DNA of 64,000 nt from PALSA-188 sp963720075. Lineage in GTDB: Bacteria > Acidobacteriota > Terriglobia > Terriglobales > Acidobacteriaceae. The position numbers and the translations under genes are program-made. Positions 35,720 through 44,378 of the stretch are shown here, piece after piece. Each line of letters starts with the position of its first letter. Within the stretch, counting starts at the first letter, position 1. Location of the stretch: assembly GCA_963720075.1 (NCBI GenBank), contig CAVREG010000016.1, positions 434,001 through 498,000 on the forward strand, written 5' to 3'. Under the pieces are notes generated by a model that made no database searches, had not been told where the DNA came from, and saw nothing but the letters and a program-made list of their open reading frames with translations.

Positions 35720-36775
35720 ATGAAAACTAAACGAATACTGGTTTACGCCGCCGTCCTGAGCGTTCTGCTGGCGCTAACTTACCTGCAATTCCGCAGTTGG
35801 CGAAACTTCGATTGGGGCACTTTTTGGAGCCAGACCGGCCGGGTCAATAAATGGGAAGTCGCAGCCGGAATTGTTTTGATCTATCTGGGATATGGCCTCA
35901 GGGCTGTACGGTGGAAAATCTTCTTGCGGCCTGTACGCCGGACTACGACGGCAGAGTTAGTAAATCCCACAATCATAGGCTTCACCGGACTGGCGCTGCT
36001 GGGGCGCGCAGGCGAGATGATCAGGCCCTATTTGATCGGACGGAAAGTCGGCCTGCCATTTTCCTCTCAAATTGCGGTGTGGGCGGTGGAGAGAATTTTT
36101 GATATCGGAGCATTTGCGATCTTGCTGATCTCTGCCATTTTCCTTGCCCACGCACCCAGGCAATTGGCGTACTACGGACGTTTTCGCGACGGCGGCTTCT
36201 TTATTATTGCGCTGGTAGTGGCCCTGGTATGCGGGGCCCTGCTGGTGGCTTGGAAGGGCGAAGGGGTGGCCGATTGGGTGGAACTGCGCTTTGCACATTT
36301 GCCTTCAAAGTTAGGCCACAAGATTGCACTTCGCGTTCGAGAATTCCGGGGAGGGCTCAATACCATTCATGACTTCGCGGCTCTGCTGCAACTAATCGCT
36401 GTGTCCCTGGCGATGTGGAGCATGATTGCCCTGGCTTACTGGGAGGTAATGCGATCCTATGGTGCGTCGTCGCTCAGCCGGCCTTTGTCTGACGTGCCTT
36501 TGCTTATGGCCTCCAGCATGATCGGATCCATGATTCAATTGCCTGGGGTTGGAGGCGGTTCGCAGTTGGCGACCATCGGCACGCTGCAATATGTTTTTGC
36601 TGCGCCTCACGAACTTGCAGCAAGCTGCGGCATTCTGCTGTGGTTAGCGACATTTGTCTCGATTGTTCCTCTCGGTCTGGCTCTCGCCCACCGGGAGCGG
36701 CTTTCTCTGCGACAGCTATCGGACGAGAGCCAAATGGAGGAACAGGCCGCCTCTGCGTCGTCTCCGTCTGTCTGA
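35720..36775 (+). CDS. Flippase-like UPF0104/LPG synthase TM-region protein
   Basis: A 351-residue protein with about eight membrane segments of the lysylphosphatidylglycerol-synthase TM-region family (RAVRWKIFLRP, GFTGLALLGRAGEMIRPYLIGR, LPGVGGGSQLATIGTL). Related proteins move or modify lipids or isoprenoid-linked sugars; there is no fused synthetase domain. 60 nt before nrdR. Confidence 0.85.
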   Translation: MKTKRILVYAAVLSVLLALTYLQFRSWRNFDWGTFWSQTGRVNKWEVAAGIVLIYLGYGLRAVRWKIFLRPVRRTTTAELVNPTIIGFTGLALLGRAGEMIRPYLIGRKVGLPFSSQIAVWAVERIFDIGAFAILLISAIFLAHAPRQLAYYGRFRDGGFFIIALVVALVCGALLVAWKGEGVADWVELRFAHLPSKLGHKIALRVREFRGGLNTIHDFAALLQLIAVSLAMWSMIALAYWEVMRSYGASSLSRPLSDVPLLMASSMIGSMIQLPGVGGGSQLATIGTLQYVFAAPHELAASCGILLWLATFVSIVPLGLALAHRERLSLRQLSDESQMEEQAASASSPSV

Positions 36776-36835
36776 GGATGGTTTAGGCGGTGATTCGCGC
36801 CTGCTACAATCAATCGAAATCCCTTATCAAGTCAG

Positions 36836-37336
36836 ATGAAATGTCCTTTTTGCGGTTTCGCAAACGATAAAGTCGTGGATTCGCGGGAGAGTAAAGAAGC
36901 CGATTCCATACGGCGACGCCGCGAGTGTCTCAAGTGTGAGAAGCGCTTCACGACTTATGAACGCATTGATGAAATTCCGTACATGGTGGTCAAGAAAGAT
37001 GGACGCCGCGAGAAGTTTGACCGCCAAAAAGTCTTAAACGGATTATTGCGAGCCTGCGAAAAGCGGCCCGTTCCGATCGGAAAACTGGAGCAGATCGTCA
37101 ACGAGGCCGAAGGATTCGTAATCGAATCGGCGGAACGCGAGCGCAAGACCAGCGAAGTGGGAGAGCTGATCATGAACCGGTTACGCCGCTATGACAAAGT
37201 CGCATATGTGCGGTTTGCCTCGGTTTATTTGGATTTCAAAGATGTCCAGGAGTTCATGGTGGAGTTGAAAGACTTGCTGAAAACGAAAGAGCTGCAACCC
37301 GAAGTTCGCGGAAAAGCGGGAGTGAAGACGCAGTAG
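36836..37336 (+). CDS. nrdR: Transcriptional regulator NrdR
   Basis: A 166-residue regulator with a zinc ribbon (MKCPFCG... and CLKCEKRF, residues 3-37) and an ATP-cone (about 50-140: VKKDGRREKFDRQKVLNGLLRA). NrdR represses ribonucleotide reductase genes according to dATP/ATP. No nrd gene is in this window. Confidence 0.97.
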   Translation: MKCPFCGFANDKVVDSRESKEADSIRRRRECLKCEKRFTTYERIDEIPYMVVKKDGRREKFDRQKVLNGLLRACEKRPVPIGKLEQIVNEAEGFVIESAERERKTSEVGELIMNRLRRYDKVAYVRFASVYLDFKDVQEFMVELKDLLKTKELQPEVRGKAGVKTQ

Positions 37337-37383
37337 ATCGCTTTTGGCTACTGGCTTCTAGCTCTCCACGTTCTCTCAGCGAG

Positions 37384-37432
37384 AGTTACGCCTCCCACCC
37401 TTCGCAAAATGCGCGAAGGATGGGGCACCCTC
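37384..37432. repeat. Extragenic hairpin, CCCACCCTTCGC family
   Basis: CCCACCCTTCGC pairs with GCGAAGGATGGG with one mismatch around a short A-rich loop, in the spacer between nrdR and icd. AGCTAGAAGC-type words flank it (37336-37368, 37483-37500). Confidence 0.55.
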
Positions 37433-37510
37433 AAGTTGGACAATGTCAACGAGGTCAAACCAAAACGCGGATTTGAGCTGGGGGCCAGAAGCTAGAAGCG
37501 GTTTTTGATC

Positions 37511-38548
37511 ATGGCTTACAAGATCACACTTATTCCGGGAGACGGCATTGGCCCTGAGGTCACTCGCGCGGCCGTACGTATTCTCGAAGCTACAGGTTTG
37601 AAGTTTGAGTGGGAAAGCTTCCAGGCGGGCGCGGAAGCGTTTGAAAAATATCATGAGTACATCCCCAAAGAGCTGACCGAATCCATTGAGCGTACTCGTG
37701 TCGCGCTCAAAGGTCCCGTGACTACGCCCGTGGGAGGCGGATTTGCCAGCATCAACGTGCAACTTCGAAAACAGTTTGAGCTCTACGCCAACTTTCGACC
37801 GATACAGAATCTGCCGCACGTTCCCACTCGCTATCCCGATGTGGATTTAATTATCGTACGCGAAAATACCGAAAGCCTTTATTCGGGGCTTGAACACGAA
37901 GTTGTACCTGGTGTGGTCGAAAGTTTAAAGATCATCACCGAGAAAGCTTCGACCCGCATCGCACGGTTCGCATTCGAGTACGCCCGAAAAAACAAGCGGA
38001 AGAAGATTCACGCGATTCACAAAGCCAACATCATGAAGCTTTCGGACGGCTTATTCTTGCGCTGCTCGCGAAACGTCGCGAAAGAATATCCAGAGATTAC
38101 TTATGGCGAGCACATTGTGGACAACACTTGCATGCAACTGGTGATGAATCCATACCAGTACGACACGCTGGTCATGGAGAATCTTTACGGAGATATTATT
38201 TCCGACCTGTGTGCTGCGTTCGTCGGTGGCCTGGGATTCGTGCCGGGAGCAAATTTAGGGGATCATTGTGCAATCTTCGAGGCGGTGCACGGTTCGGCTC
38301 CAGATATTGCGGGAAAAGACATGGCGAATCCGACGGCGGTGATCCGGTCGGCGTTGCTGATGCTGCAACATTTGGGGGAAAGCGATGTCGCTGCCAAGGT
38401 CCAGCATGGCTTGAATGAGGTTTATCGCACCAAGGAAAAATGCACCCGCGACGTCGGTGGGAAGTCAGGAACGATCGCATTCGCCGATTCCGTAATTGAA
38501 GCGATGCAATCAGGCCGCACCCCGGCGGCTGCGGCTTCGCAGCACTAA
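37511..38548 (+). CDS. icd: NAD-type isocitrate dehydrogenase
   Basis: A 345-residue beta-decarboxylating dehydrogenase. It opens ITLIPGDGIGPEV, has LRKQFELYANFRP with the substrate arginines, RENTESLYSGLEH and GDIISDLCAAFVGGLGFVPGAN. The S/N-rich IxVQLRKQ region (NVQLRK) and length point to the mitochondrial-like NAD isocitrate dehydrogenase rather than LeuB. ATG 37511 (MAYKITLIPG) is the start. Confidence 0.88.
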   Translation: MAYKITLIPGDGIGPEVTRAAVRILEATGLKFEWESFQAGAEAFEKYHEYIPKELTESIERTRVALKGPVTTPVGGGFASINVQLRKQFELYANFRPIQNLPHVPTRYPDVDLIIVRENTESLYSGLEHEVVPGVVESLKIITEKASTRIARFAFEYARKNKRKKIHAIHKANIMKLSDGLFLRCSRNVAKEYPEITYGEHIVDNTCMQLVMNPYQYDTLVMENLYGDIISDLCAAFVGGLGFVPGANLGDHCAIFEAVHGSAPDIAGKDMANPTAVIRSALLMLQHLGESDVAAKVQHGLNEVYRTKEKCTRDVGGKSGTIAFADSVIEAMQSGRTPAAAASQH

Positions 38549-38576
38549 CCGTTTTGTAATCGGTGGCATCGTGTTC

Positions 38577-38624
38577 CGCGCGAGATCCCTCGCCCCGCCG
38601 GACAAAACGCGGGGACTTCGGGAT
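38577..38624. repeat. Extragenic repeat, GCGAGATCCC...TTCGGGATGAC
   Basis: A 48-nt copy of the dispersed family between icd and the VOC gene, with CCCCGCC and GCGGGG as an inner inverted repeat. Confidence 0.6.
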
Positions 38625-38683
38625 GACTGGTTTGCAGTGTAGGGCTAATTGGAAAGGCAATATCCGCTTTCCCGAGATACTCA

Positions 38684-39031
38684 ATGATCAACGGCGCGCA
38701 CATCATCATTTACAGCAAAGATCCCGAGGCGGATCGCTCTTTCTTTCGCGACATCCTCAAATTTCGTTCCGTGGACGCCGGACACGGATGGTTGATCTTC
38801 GCGTTCCCTCCGGCCGAAGCGGCCTTTCATCCCGCGGATGCCAATAATAAGCACGAGCTTTTCCTTATGTGCGACGACGTTCGTGCTGAGATTAAAATGC
38901 TGAATTCCAACAAGATCAAATGTTCCGCAATAGTTGAGGAACGCTGGGGAAGCCTGACTAAGATCACTTTGCCCGGCGGCGGCGAAATCGGCCTTTATCA
39001 GCCAAAGCATCCAACTGCGATTGAATCTTGA
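38684..39031 (+). CDS. VOC/glyoxalase-superfamily protein
   Basis: A 115-residue vicinal-oxygen-chelate protein (HIIIYSKDPEADRSFFRDIL, then LTKITLPGGGEIGLYQP). No substrate can be assigned. It precedes the ctaA gene closely; the ctaA frame overlaps its stop if the upstream TTG is used. Confidence 0.85.
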   Translation: MINGAHIIIYSKDPEADRSFFRDILKFRSVDAGHGWLIFAFPPAEAAFHPADANNKHELFLMCDDVRAEIKMLNSNKIKCSAIVEERWGSLTKITLPGGGEIGLYQPKHPTAIES

Positions 39032-39093
39032 GTCGAGGCTATTCCCCGCGGTTTGGTAGAATTGCGGGTTCTGCGAAGCCGGATACGGACACA

Positions 39094-40044
39094 ATGAGGG
39101 AACGCTCCCAGACGACGTACAATCCCGCGCATCATTGGTTCGCGGTGTTCGTTGCCTGTGCAACGTTTTGCCTTCTTATTGCCGGCGCGCTGGTGACCAG
39201 CAATGACGCCGGGCTTTCCATCCCCGACTGGCCGACTTCTTTCGGATCATTCAGCGTCCCGCAGCTACATGGCGGGGTTCAATATGAATGGAGTCATCGC
39301 GCAATCGCTTTCTCGACGGGGCTGTTGACCATCGGCATCGCAGTCTGGACGTGGATTTCCGATCGCCGCCGCTGGATGAAGGGATTAGCTCTGGCCGCGC
39401 TTGCGACAATCATTCTCCAAGGAATCCTCGGAGGATTGACAGTGCTTTATTTTCAACCGCCGATGGTTTCGTCCGCACACGCGGCTGTAGCGCAGACATT
39501 CTTTTGCATCGCGTGCGCGATCGCGTTGTTTACCAGCCGGTCTTGGGTTGAAGGCCGGCACGAAGAAACTTTGCCGCTGGCGAACGAAGAGCGGCATCCG
39601 AGCTTGCTGACGCTCTCGTTTCTGTCCATCTTTATTATCTACGCTCAGTTGATTCTTGGAGCGATGTTTCGCCACCACGGCATGAGTTGGCTGCCGCACG
39701 TTCTGAACGCGCCCATTGTGGCGATCATTATCACGTGGACGGCGGTTCGCGCGTTGACGCGATATCCCGAGAGCGATGCGATTCGGCGTCCCGCGATCGC
39801 AATGCTTTCCTTATTAATCGCGCAATTGTTTTTGGGATTTCTAGCGTTCATGACGCGAGTGGAATGGGGAAGAGACGCGGCCCAACCCGAACTTCCAATG
39901 GTGATCTCAACCGTCGCGCATGTTGTAACCGGAGCTTTGCTGCTCGCTTCAACAGTGATTTTGACGATTCAAGTTTGGCGGAGTGTTCCGGCTGCTGCCA
40001 ACGCGAAAGCCCCAGCCGCGAAGCGAAAGCCCGTCGCGGCGTGA
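39094..40044 (+). CDS. ctaA: Heme A synthase (CtaA/Cox15)
   Basis: A 316-residue polytopic enzyme oxidising heme O to heme A for cytochrome oxidase. Motifs: VTSNDAGLSIPDWPTSFG, YEWSHRAIAFSTG, QGILGGLTVL, SSAHAAVAQTFF and the second His half RHHGMSWLPHVLNA. ATG 39094 is preferred; the frame runs back to 39028. It is followed by a short exported protein, and heme-copper-related DUF420 lies 3 kb on. Confidence 0.93.
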   Translation: MRERSQTTYNPAHHWFAVFVACATFCLLIAGALVTSNDAGLSIPDWPTSFGSFSVPQLHGGVQYEWSHRAIAFSTGLLTIGIAVWTWISDRRRWMKGLALAALATIILQGILGGLTVLYFQPPMVSSAHAAVAQTFFCIACAIALFTSRSWVEGRHEETLPLANEERHPSLLTLSFLSIFIIYAQLILGAMFRHHGMSWLPHVLNAPIVAIIITWTAVRALTRYPESDAIRRPAIAMLSLLIAQLFLGFLAFMTRVEWGRDAAQPELPMVISTVAHVVTGALLLASTVILTIQVWRSVPAAANAKAPAAKRKPVAA

Positions 40045-40072
40045 CATCCCGGACTGCTTGGAACCGTATCCT

Positions 40073-40486
40073 ATGTCTCGCACATTCTCGCTAGCGACGA
40101 TCATCTTCTTTACTCTGTCGCTAGTAGGTACACTCCACGCTGGCGGAAAACGCAAAATTCCATGCAAGACGCCTGCGAATGAATCCTACTGCTATTGGAC
40201 ACATGGAAGATTAAGCCTTTACAACGGTACGCCCGCATTCCGGCTATGGGAAATTGGTACGCATCGCCTACTCGGAATCTTCAGCGGTCCATCAGTTGAT
40301 CTGGTTCATGACGATCTTGGGGATAATGAACACCCAGAATTTCCCTTGAACTTGCAAGTGAAGTTTCATCCTACGGAAAATAGAATCGTCGCCGATTTTG
40401 AGGTTTGTCCTCTTGAGCCGCAGCATCCCCACACAATGCAGGCTGCCTGTATCGAAGCAGCCAAGAATATTGCCGTGCGAAAGTGA
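40073..40486 (+). CDS. Exported hypothetical protein
   Basis: A 137-residue protein with a clear signal peptide (MSRTFSLATIIFFTLSLVGTLHA) and four cysteines in the mature part (KIPCKTP, SYCYW, FEVCPLE, QAACIE), possibly two disulfides. Repeated GRLSLYNGTPAFRLWEIGTHRLLGI segment looks beta-rich. I do not recognise a function. Confidence 0.7.
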   Translation: MSRTFSLATIIFFTLSLVGTLHAGGKRKIPCKTPANESYCYWTHGRLSLYNGTPAFRLWEIGTHRLLGIFSGPSVDLVHDDLGDNEHPEFPLNLQVKFHPTENRIVADFEVCPLEPQHPHTMQAACIEAAKNIAVRK

Positions 40487-40545
40487 AGCTGAGAAAGGCT
40501 AGCTATGGTGCGCACTTCGAGTCTGTTCTCGTCGTAGAATAGCCT

Positions 40546-41550
40546 GTGGCCTCCAAACTGCCTTTATCTGTGCTTGACTCCATCGAATCTGATACGAATC
40601 CTTCCGCCGTTATTTCCGTGCAGAACCTTGTGCATCGTTACGGCGATTACACTGCCCTTGATGGCGTTTCCTTTGACGTTCGTCATGCTGAGTTATTTGG
40701 GTTGCTCGGACCGAACGGCAGCGGCAAGACTACGATGTTTCGTATTCTTTCGACGTTGATGGTTCCGGTTGGCGGCCGCGCGGTAATCCTGGGATACGAC
40801 GCCGCGAAAGAGCCCAACGAATTGCGTCGCCACATCGGTGTGGTGTTCCAGTCGCAAAGCATAGACATAAAGCTGACGGCGGCGGAAAACTTGCGCCATC
40901 AAGGACATCTCTACGGCTTGCACGGACGCGCGCTCACTTCTCGCATCGCGGAAATGCTGCAACGAGTGGGACTCGCTGACAGAGCCAATGAGAAAGCCGA
41001 AACGTTCTCCGGCGGAATGCAACGGCGTTTGGAACTCGCTAAGGGATTGCTTCATCATCCTTCAGTTCTTTTGCTCGATGAGCCCACAACGGGACTAGAT
41101 CCGGGGGCGCGGATTGATCTGTGGCAATACCTACGCATTTTGCGTGATGAAGAGAAGGTCACTGTAATCGTGACCACTCATCTTATGGAAGAAGCAGAGC
41201 GCTGCGACCGTCTCGCGTTTTTGAATCTGGGCAAGCTGGTGGCGCTCGGAACTCCGCTGGAACTGAAGCAGGAGATCGGCGGAGATGTGGTCGTGTTCGA
41301 TGCGAAAGATCCGGAATCGCTGGCCGATCATATCCGCATACGCTTTAATACCGAGGCGCAGGTGGTTCAGAATCAGGTCCGACTCGAAAAACAAAACGGA
41401 CATAGGTTTATTACGGACGTGGTGGAAGCTTTTCCAGGCGAAGTTGAAGCGATTTCAGTGAGCAAGCCAAGCTTAGAGGACGTATTCATCCGCCGAACAG
41501 GGCATCGGTTCTGGACGGATCGCGGAGGGGAAGAACCTACTGGACCCTAA
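40546..41550 (+). CDS. ABC-2 exporter ATPase (DrrA-like)
   Basis: A 334-residue ABC ATPase starting with GTG. Walker A GPNGSGKTT (near 60), Q-loop VVFQSQSID, signature FSGGMQRRLELAKG, Walker B VLLLDEPTTGLDP, H-loop VTTHLMEEAE, and the DrrA-type C-terminal extension. It pairs with the permease 67 nt downstream; substrate unknown (lipid, drug or heme-related). Confidence 0.93.
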   Translation: MASKLPLSVLDSIESDTNPSAVISVQNLVHRYGDYTALDGVSFDVRHAELFGLLGPNGSGKTTMFRILSTLMVPVGGRAVILGYDAAKEPNELRRHIGVVFQSQSIDIKLTAAENLRHQGHLYGLHGRALTSRIAEMLQRVGLADRANEKAETFSGGMQRRLELAKGLLHHPSVLLLDEPTTGLDPGARIDLWQYLRILRDEEKVTVIVTTHLMEEAERCDRLAFLNLGKLVALGTPLELKQEIGGDVVVFDAKDPESLADHIRIRFNTEAQVVQNQVRLEKQNGHRFITDVVEAFPGEVEAISVSKPSLEDVFIRRTGHRFWTDRGGEEPTGP

Positions 41551-41556
41551 AGATAT

Positions 41557-41600
41557 TGTCATTCCGAAGGGATTCGTCCCTGAGGAATCTGCTGTTGATC
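41557..41600. repeat. Extragenic repeat, GTCATTCCGAAGGGATTCGTCCCTGAGGAATC
   Basis: Part of the 67-nt spacer between ATPase and permease genes; CGAAGGGATTCGTCCCTGAGG has an internal AGGGA/TCCCT inverted repeat. A further member of the dispersed family. Confidence 0.5.
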
Positions 41601-41617
41601 CGAACCCAGCGAAAATT

Positions 41618-42442
41618 ATGGCTACCCAAACTGCAACTCTTCCCGCTCAACTAGCTCCGTCCGGAAATGAATTATTTCTGCCGGCCTTCACGCTGTGGTG
41701 GCGCGAAGTCGTCCGCTTCTACCGGCAGCGCAGCCGCGTTGTTGGTGTCATCGCCTCGCCACTATTGTTTTGGCTGGTCATCGGCTCCGGCTTCGGAACA
41801 TCGTTTCGGTCAGGCGGAGCAAAGGGACAACACTATCTCGACTATTTCTATCCTGGCGCGCTGATCATGATTGTGCTGTTCACTTCGATCTTTACCATGA
41901 TGTCGGTGATCGAAGACCGCAAAGAGGGATTTCTGCTCTCGGTGTTGGTAGCTCCGGTTTCGCGTTCCGCGATTGTGCTGGGAAAAGTTCTCGGGGGAAC
42001 AACTCTGGCGACGATTCAAGGATTGATTTTTCTGGCATTCGCGCCGCTGGTTGACGTCCACTTAACGCTTGGGACGTTTCTAATGTCCGCACTCACAGTT
42101 TTTCTGATTTCTTTTGCACTCACGGCTCTGGGATTCGTAATTGCGTGGCCAATGGATTCGACGCAGGCCTTTCACGCAATTATTAATTTATTTCTGATCC
42201 CGCTGTGGCTGCTTTCGGGAGCGATGTTCCCACTATCGGGAGCGTCGGAATGGTTGCGGGTGTTGATGCGAATCAATCCGCTGACTTATGGAGTGGAGGC
42301 TCTTCGTACGTTGCTGTATCCAGCGAATGCACCTGAGTTTTCGCTTCTTTCGTCACTCGCAACGCTGCTCCTTTTCTCTCTCTTCATGTTCGGATTGGCG
42401 TTCGTGATGGTGAATCGCCGCACCACGAAGCCGGCCGCATGA
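41618..42442 (+). CDS. ABC-2 type permease
   Basis: A 274-residue membrane protein with six hydrophobic segments and the ABC-2 family segment LLSGAMFPLSGASEWLRVLMRINPLTYGVEALR. It forms an exporter with the preceding ATPase. Confidence 0.92.
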   Translation: MATQTATLPAQLAPSGNELFLPAFTLWWREVVRFYRQRSRVVGVIASPLLFWLVIGSGFGTSFRSGGAKGQHYLDYFYPGALIMIVLFTSIFTMMSVIEDRKEGFLLSVLVAPVSRSAIVLGKVLGGTTLATIQGLIFLAFAPLVDVHLTLGTFLMSALTVFLISFALTALGFVIAWPMDSTQAFHAIINLFLIPLWLLSGAMFPLSGASEWLRVLMRINPLTYGVEALRTLLYPANAPEFSLLSSLATLLLFSLFMFGLAFVMVNRRTTKPAA

Positions 42443-42475
42443 CAGGGAGTTCCACCGCAGTATGCAATTTTCCCG

Positions 42476-42877
42476 GTGATTGATGCGAGTATGAATGGCA
42501 TCAGCACAGTGCTACTGCTAGTTGGGCACAGCTTCATTAAACGGGGACGCATGGCGGCACATCGCGCCTTCATGATCGCGGCAGTGGTCTCATCCACCAT
42601 TTTCTTGTGCTCGTATCTTTATTTCCATTACCACGTTGGCTCGGTGCATTTTCAGGGACGCGGCTGGTCGCGACCGGTGTATTTCACGATTCTGATTTCG
42701 CACGTTATTTTGGCGGCTGCAATCGTGCCTCTTGTCATCATCACTTTGATTCGCGCCCTTCGCGAGCGCTTCGACAAACACCGCGCTATCGCTCGCTGGA
42801 CGTATCCGTTGTGGCTCTATGTTTCCATCACAGGCGTGATTGTTTACGTCATGCTTTATCACATTTTTGCACCTTAG
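42476..42877 (+). CDS. DUF420 membrane protein
   Basis: A 133-residue protein with four membrane segments, opening VIDASMNGISTVLLLVGHSFIKRG and containing HRAFMIAA, YLYFHYHVG and RWTYPLWLYVSITGVIVYVM, all typical of DUF420. DUF420 genes are common near cytochrome-oxidase assembly genes; ctaA and the ABC pair are close by. The start (GTG 42476) has no good ribosome-binding site. Confidence 0.85.
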   Translation: MIDASMNGISTVLLLVGHSFIKRGRMAAHRAFMIAAVVSSTIFLCSYLYFHYHVGSVHFQGRGWSRPVYFTILISHVILAAAIVPLVIITLIRALRERFDKHRAIARWTYPLWLYVSITGVIVYVMLYHIFAP

Positions 42878-42964
42878 AATTCTGATATATTTGGCAGCCA
42901 GCCCTGCATTAGGAAATTGAGTCCCATCTTAAGGTTCTGCTAAGGGGCGGAAGGAGCGGCACTT

Positions 42965-43438
42965 ATGGCAGGAAAAAGCGTCAATAAAGTCATTCTTATC
43001 GGAAATCTTGGCAAGGACCCGGAGGTCAAGTACACACAGGGCGGCATGCCGGTGGCCAAGTTCTCGCTGGCGACCAATGAACGATTCAAGGACAAAGAGG
43101 GCCAATGGCAGGATCGCACTGAGTGGCACAACATCGTCGCCTTTCAGCGCCTGGCCGAGATTGTGGGCGAGTATCTGAAAAAGGGCGGCAAATGCTTTGT
43201 CGAAGGCAGCCTCCGCACCAGTTCGTGGGACGACAAAGAAACCGGTCAGAAAAAGTACAAAACCGAAATCATTGCCAACGATCTGGTGCTGCTTAGCGGA
43301 CGTGGCGAAGGTGCTGGCGTCGATTCCGGAGGACAGGCTCGCGGAGCCGCCGCCGGGGGGAACAATTTTGATCAGCGCGCTCCAGAATCGGAACCAGTTC
43401 CATCATCGCCGATCAGCGACGAAGATATTCCATTCTAG
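42965..43438 (+). CDS. ssb: Single-stranded DNA-binding protein
   Basis: A 157-residue SSB: OB-fold with VNKVILIGNLGKDPEVKYTQ, WHNIVAFQRLAEI and YLKKGGKCFVEGSL, a Gly/Gln-rich linker and the conserved acidic tip DEDIPF. Confidence 0.97.
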   Translation: MAGKSVNKVILIGNLGKDPEVKYTQGGMPVAKFSLATNERFKDKEGQWQDRTEWHNIVAFQRLAEIVGEYLKKGGKCFVEGSLRTSSWDDKETGQKKYKTEIIANDLVLLSGRGEGAGVDSGGQARGAAAGGNNFDQRAPESEPVPSSPISDEDIPF

Positions 43439-43535
43439 GAAGCGCAAAACTCTTATTCTCGTGCTGGGCGAGTCTAAGCTTCTGCTTGCGCTCAGGCAGC
43501 GAAACATCCTTGCGACCCGCACAATCGAGGTAATA

Positions 43536-43598
43536 GGGATCCTTCGACTCAGTGTTTCTTCGCTGGCGAAGAAACACAATCGCTCAGGACGACAAGGT
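43536..43598. repeat. Extragenic palindrome with 12-bp perfect stem
   Basis: GTGTTTCTTCGC (43552-43563) and GCGAAGAAACAC (43566-43577) are perfectly complementary, flanked by GGATCCTTCGACTC and CGCTCAGGACGAC. It lies between convergent ssb and cysH and may end both transcripts. Confidence 0.65.
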
Positions 43599-43616
43599 GG
43601 GAGAATTTCCCTAAGC

Positions 43617-44378
43617 CTAGCTTTCTTCTGCCGTGACTGATTGACTCACACCGAGCGGAACTTCGAGGTGAACGAGAGGGATTCTGGCGGACTTATTTCC
43701 CGCGTGCAAGCCACATTCCGTCTTCTGAAAGCCCGCCCAGCGGCCAGCCCTGGAATCTTCGCCCGGTTTTATTGCTCGCGTGCAATGAGTGCATCCAATG
43801 CTCGGATAGTCGCGGTCGTGAAGAGGATTATAAGGAACGTTGTGCCTGTGGATGTAGCTCCAAACCATTGGGGCAGACCAATCAGCCAAAGGATTAATTT
43901 TTACCAATTGAAACTTGATATCCCATTCGATCTTTCTGGCATTGGCGCGGACTGAAGTCTGATCCCGCCGTATCGCCGTGATCCAGGCACGCAATTCGGC
44001 TAACTTATTTTTTAGCGGCTCAACTTTTCGAATACTGCAGCAGCGGTCAGGATTCCGCTTCCAGAGTTCGGGGCCATGTTCCATTTCCTGTTCTTCAGGA
44101 GTCACCGCCGAGAACAGGCGTTCTACTTTAATTCCGTAACGCTTTTCGACCCGGTCAATGAGGTCGTAGGTTTCGGGGAAAAGGAATTCCGTGTCTCCAG
44201 TAAACACTTGGACATTGGGATTAATGCGGGACGCGATATCAATGAGGGCCATACCTTCAACGCCGAATCCCGTCGCCATCGCCACATCATCGCCGAAATT
44301 GGCGAAAGCCCAACGCAGTACTTCCTCCGGTTTCCAGGACTCCGACCGAAGCTGGATGTCTTCCAAGGGTTCTCTCAC
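43617..44378 (-). CDS. cysH: Adenylyl-sulfate (APS) reductase, [4Fe-4S] type
   Basis: A 253-residue CysH-family reductase converting activated sulfate to sulfite. The cysteine set C113-C114 and C196-xx-C199 marks the iron-sulfur APS reductase branch; the catalytic Cys is C222 in ECGLH. Other motifs: FTGDTEFLFPETY and RRDQTSVRA. It is the last gene of the sulfur operon and overlaps cobA by 4 nt. Confidence 0.95.
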   Translation of the reverse strand: MREPLEDIQLRSESWKPEEVLRWAFANFGDDVAMATGFGVEGMALIDIASRINPNVQVFTGDTEFLFPETYDLIDRVEKRYGIKVERLFSAVTPEEQEMEHGPELWKRNPDRCCSIRKVEPLKNKLAELRAWITAIRRDQTSVRANARKIEWDIKFQLVKINPLADWSAPMVWSYIHRHNVPYNPLHDRDYPSIGCTHCTRAIKPGEDSRAGRWAGFQKTECGLHAGNKSARIPLVHLEVPLGVSQSVTAEES

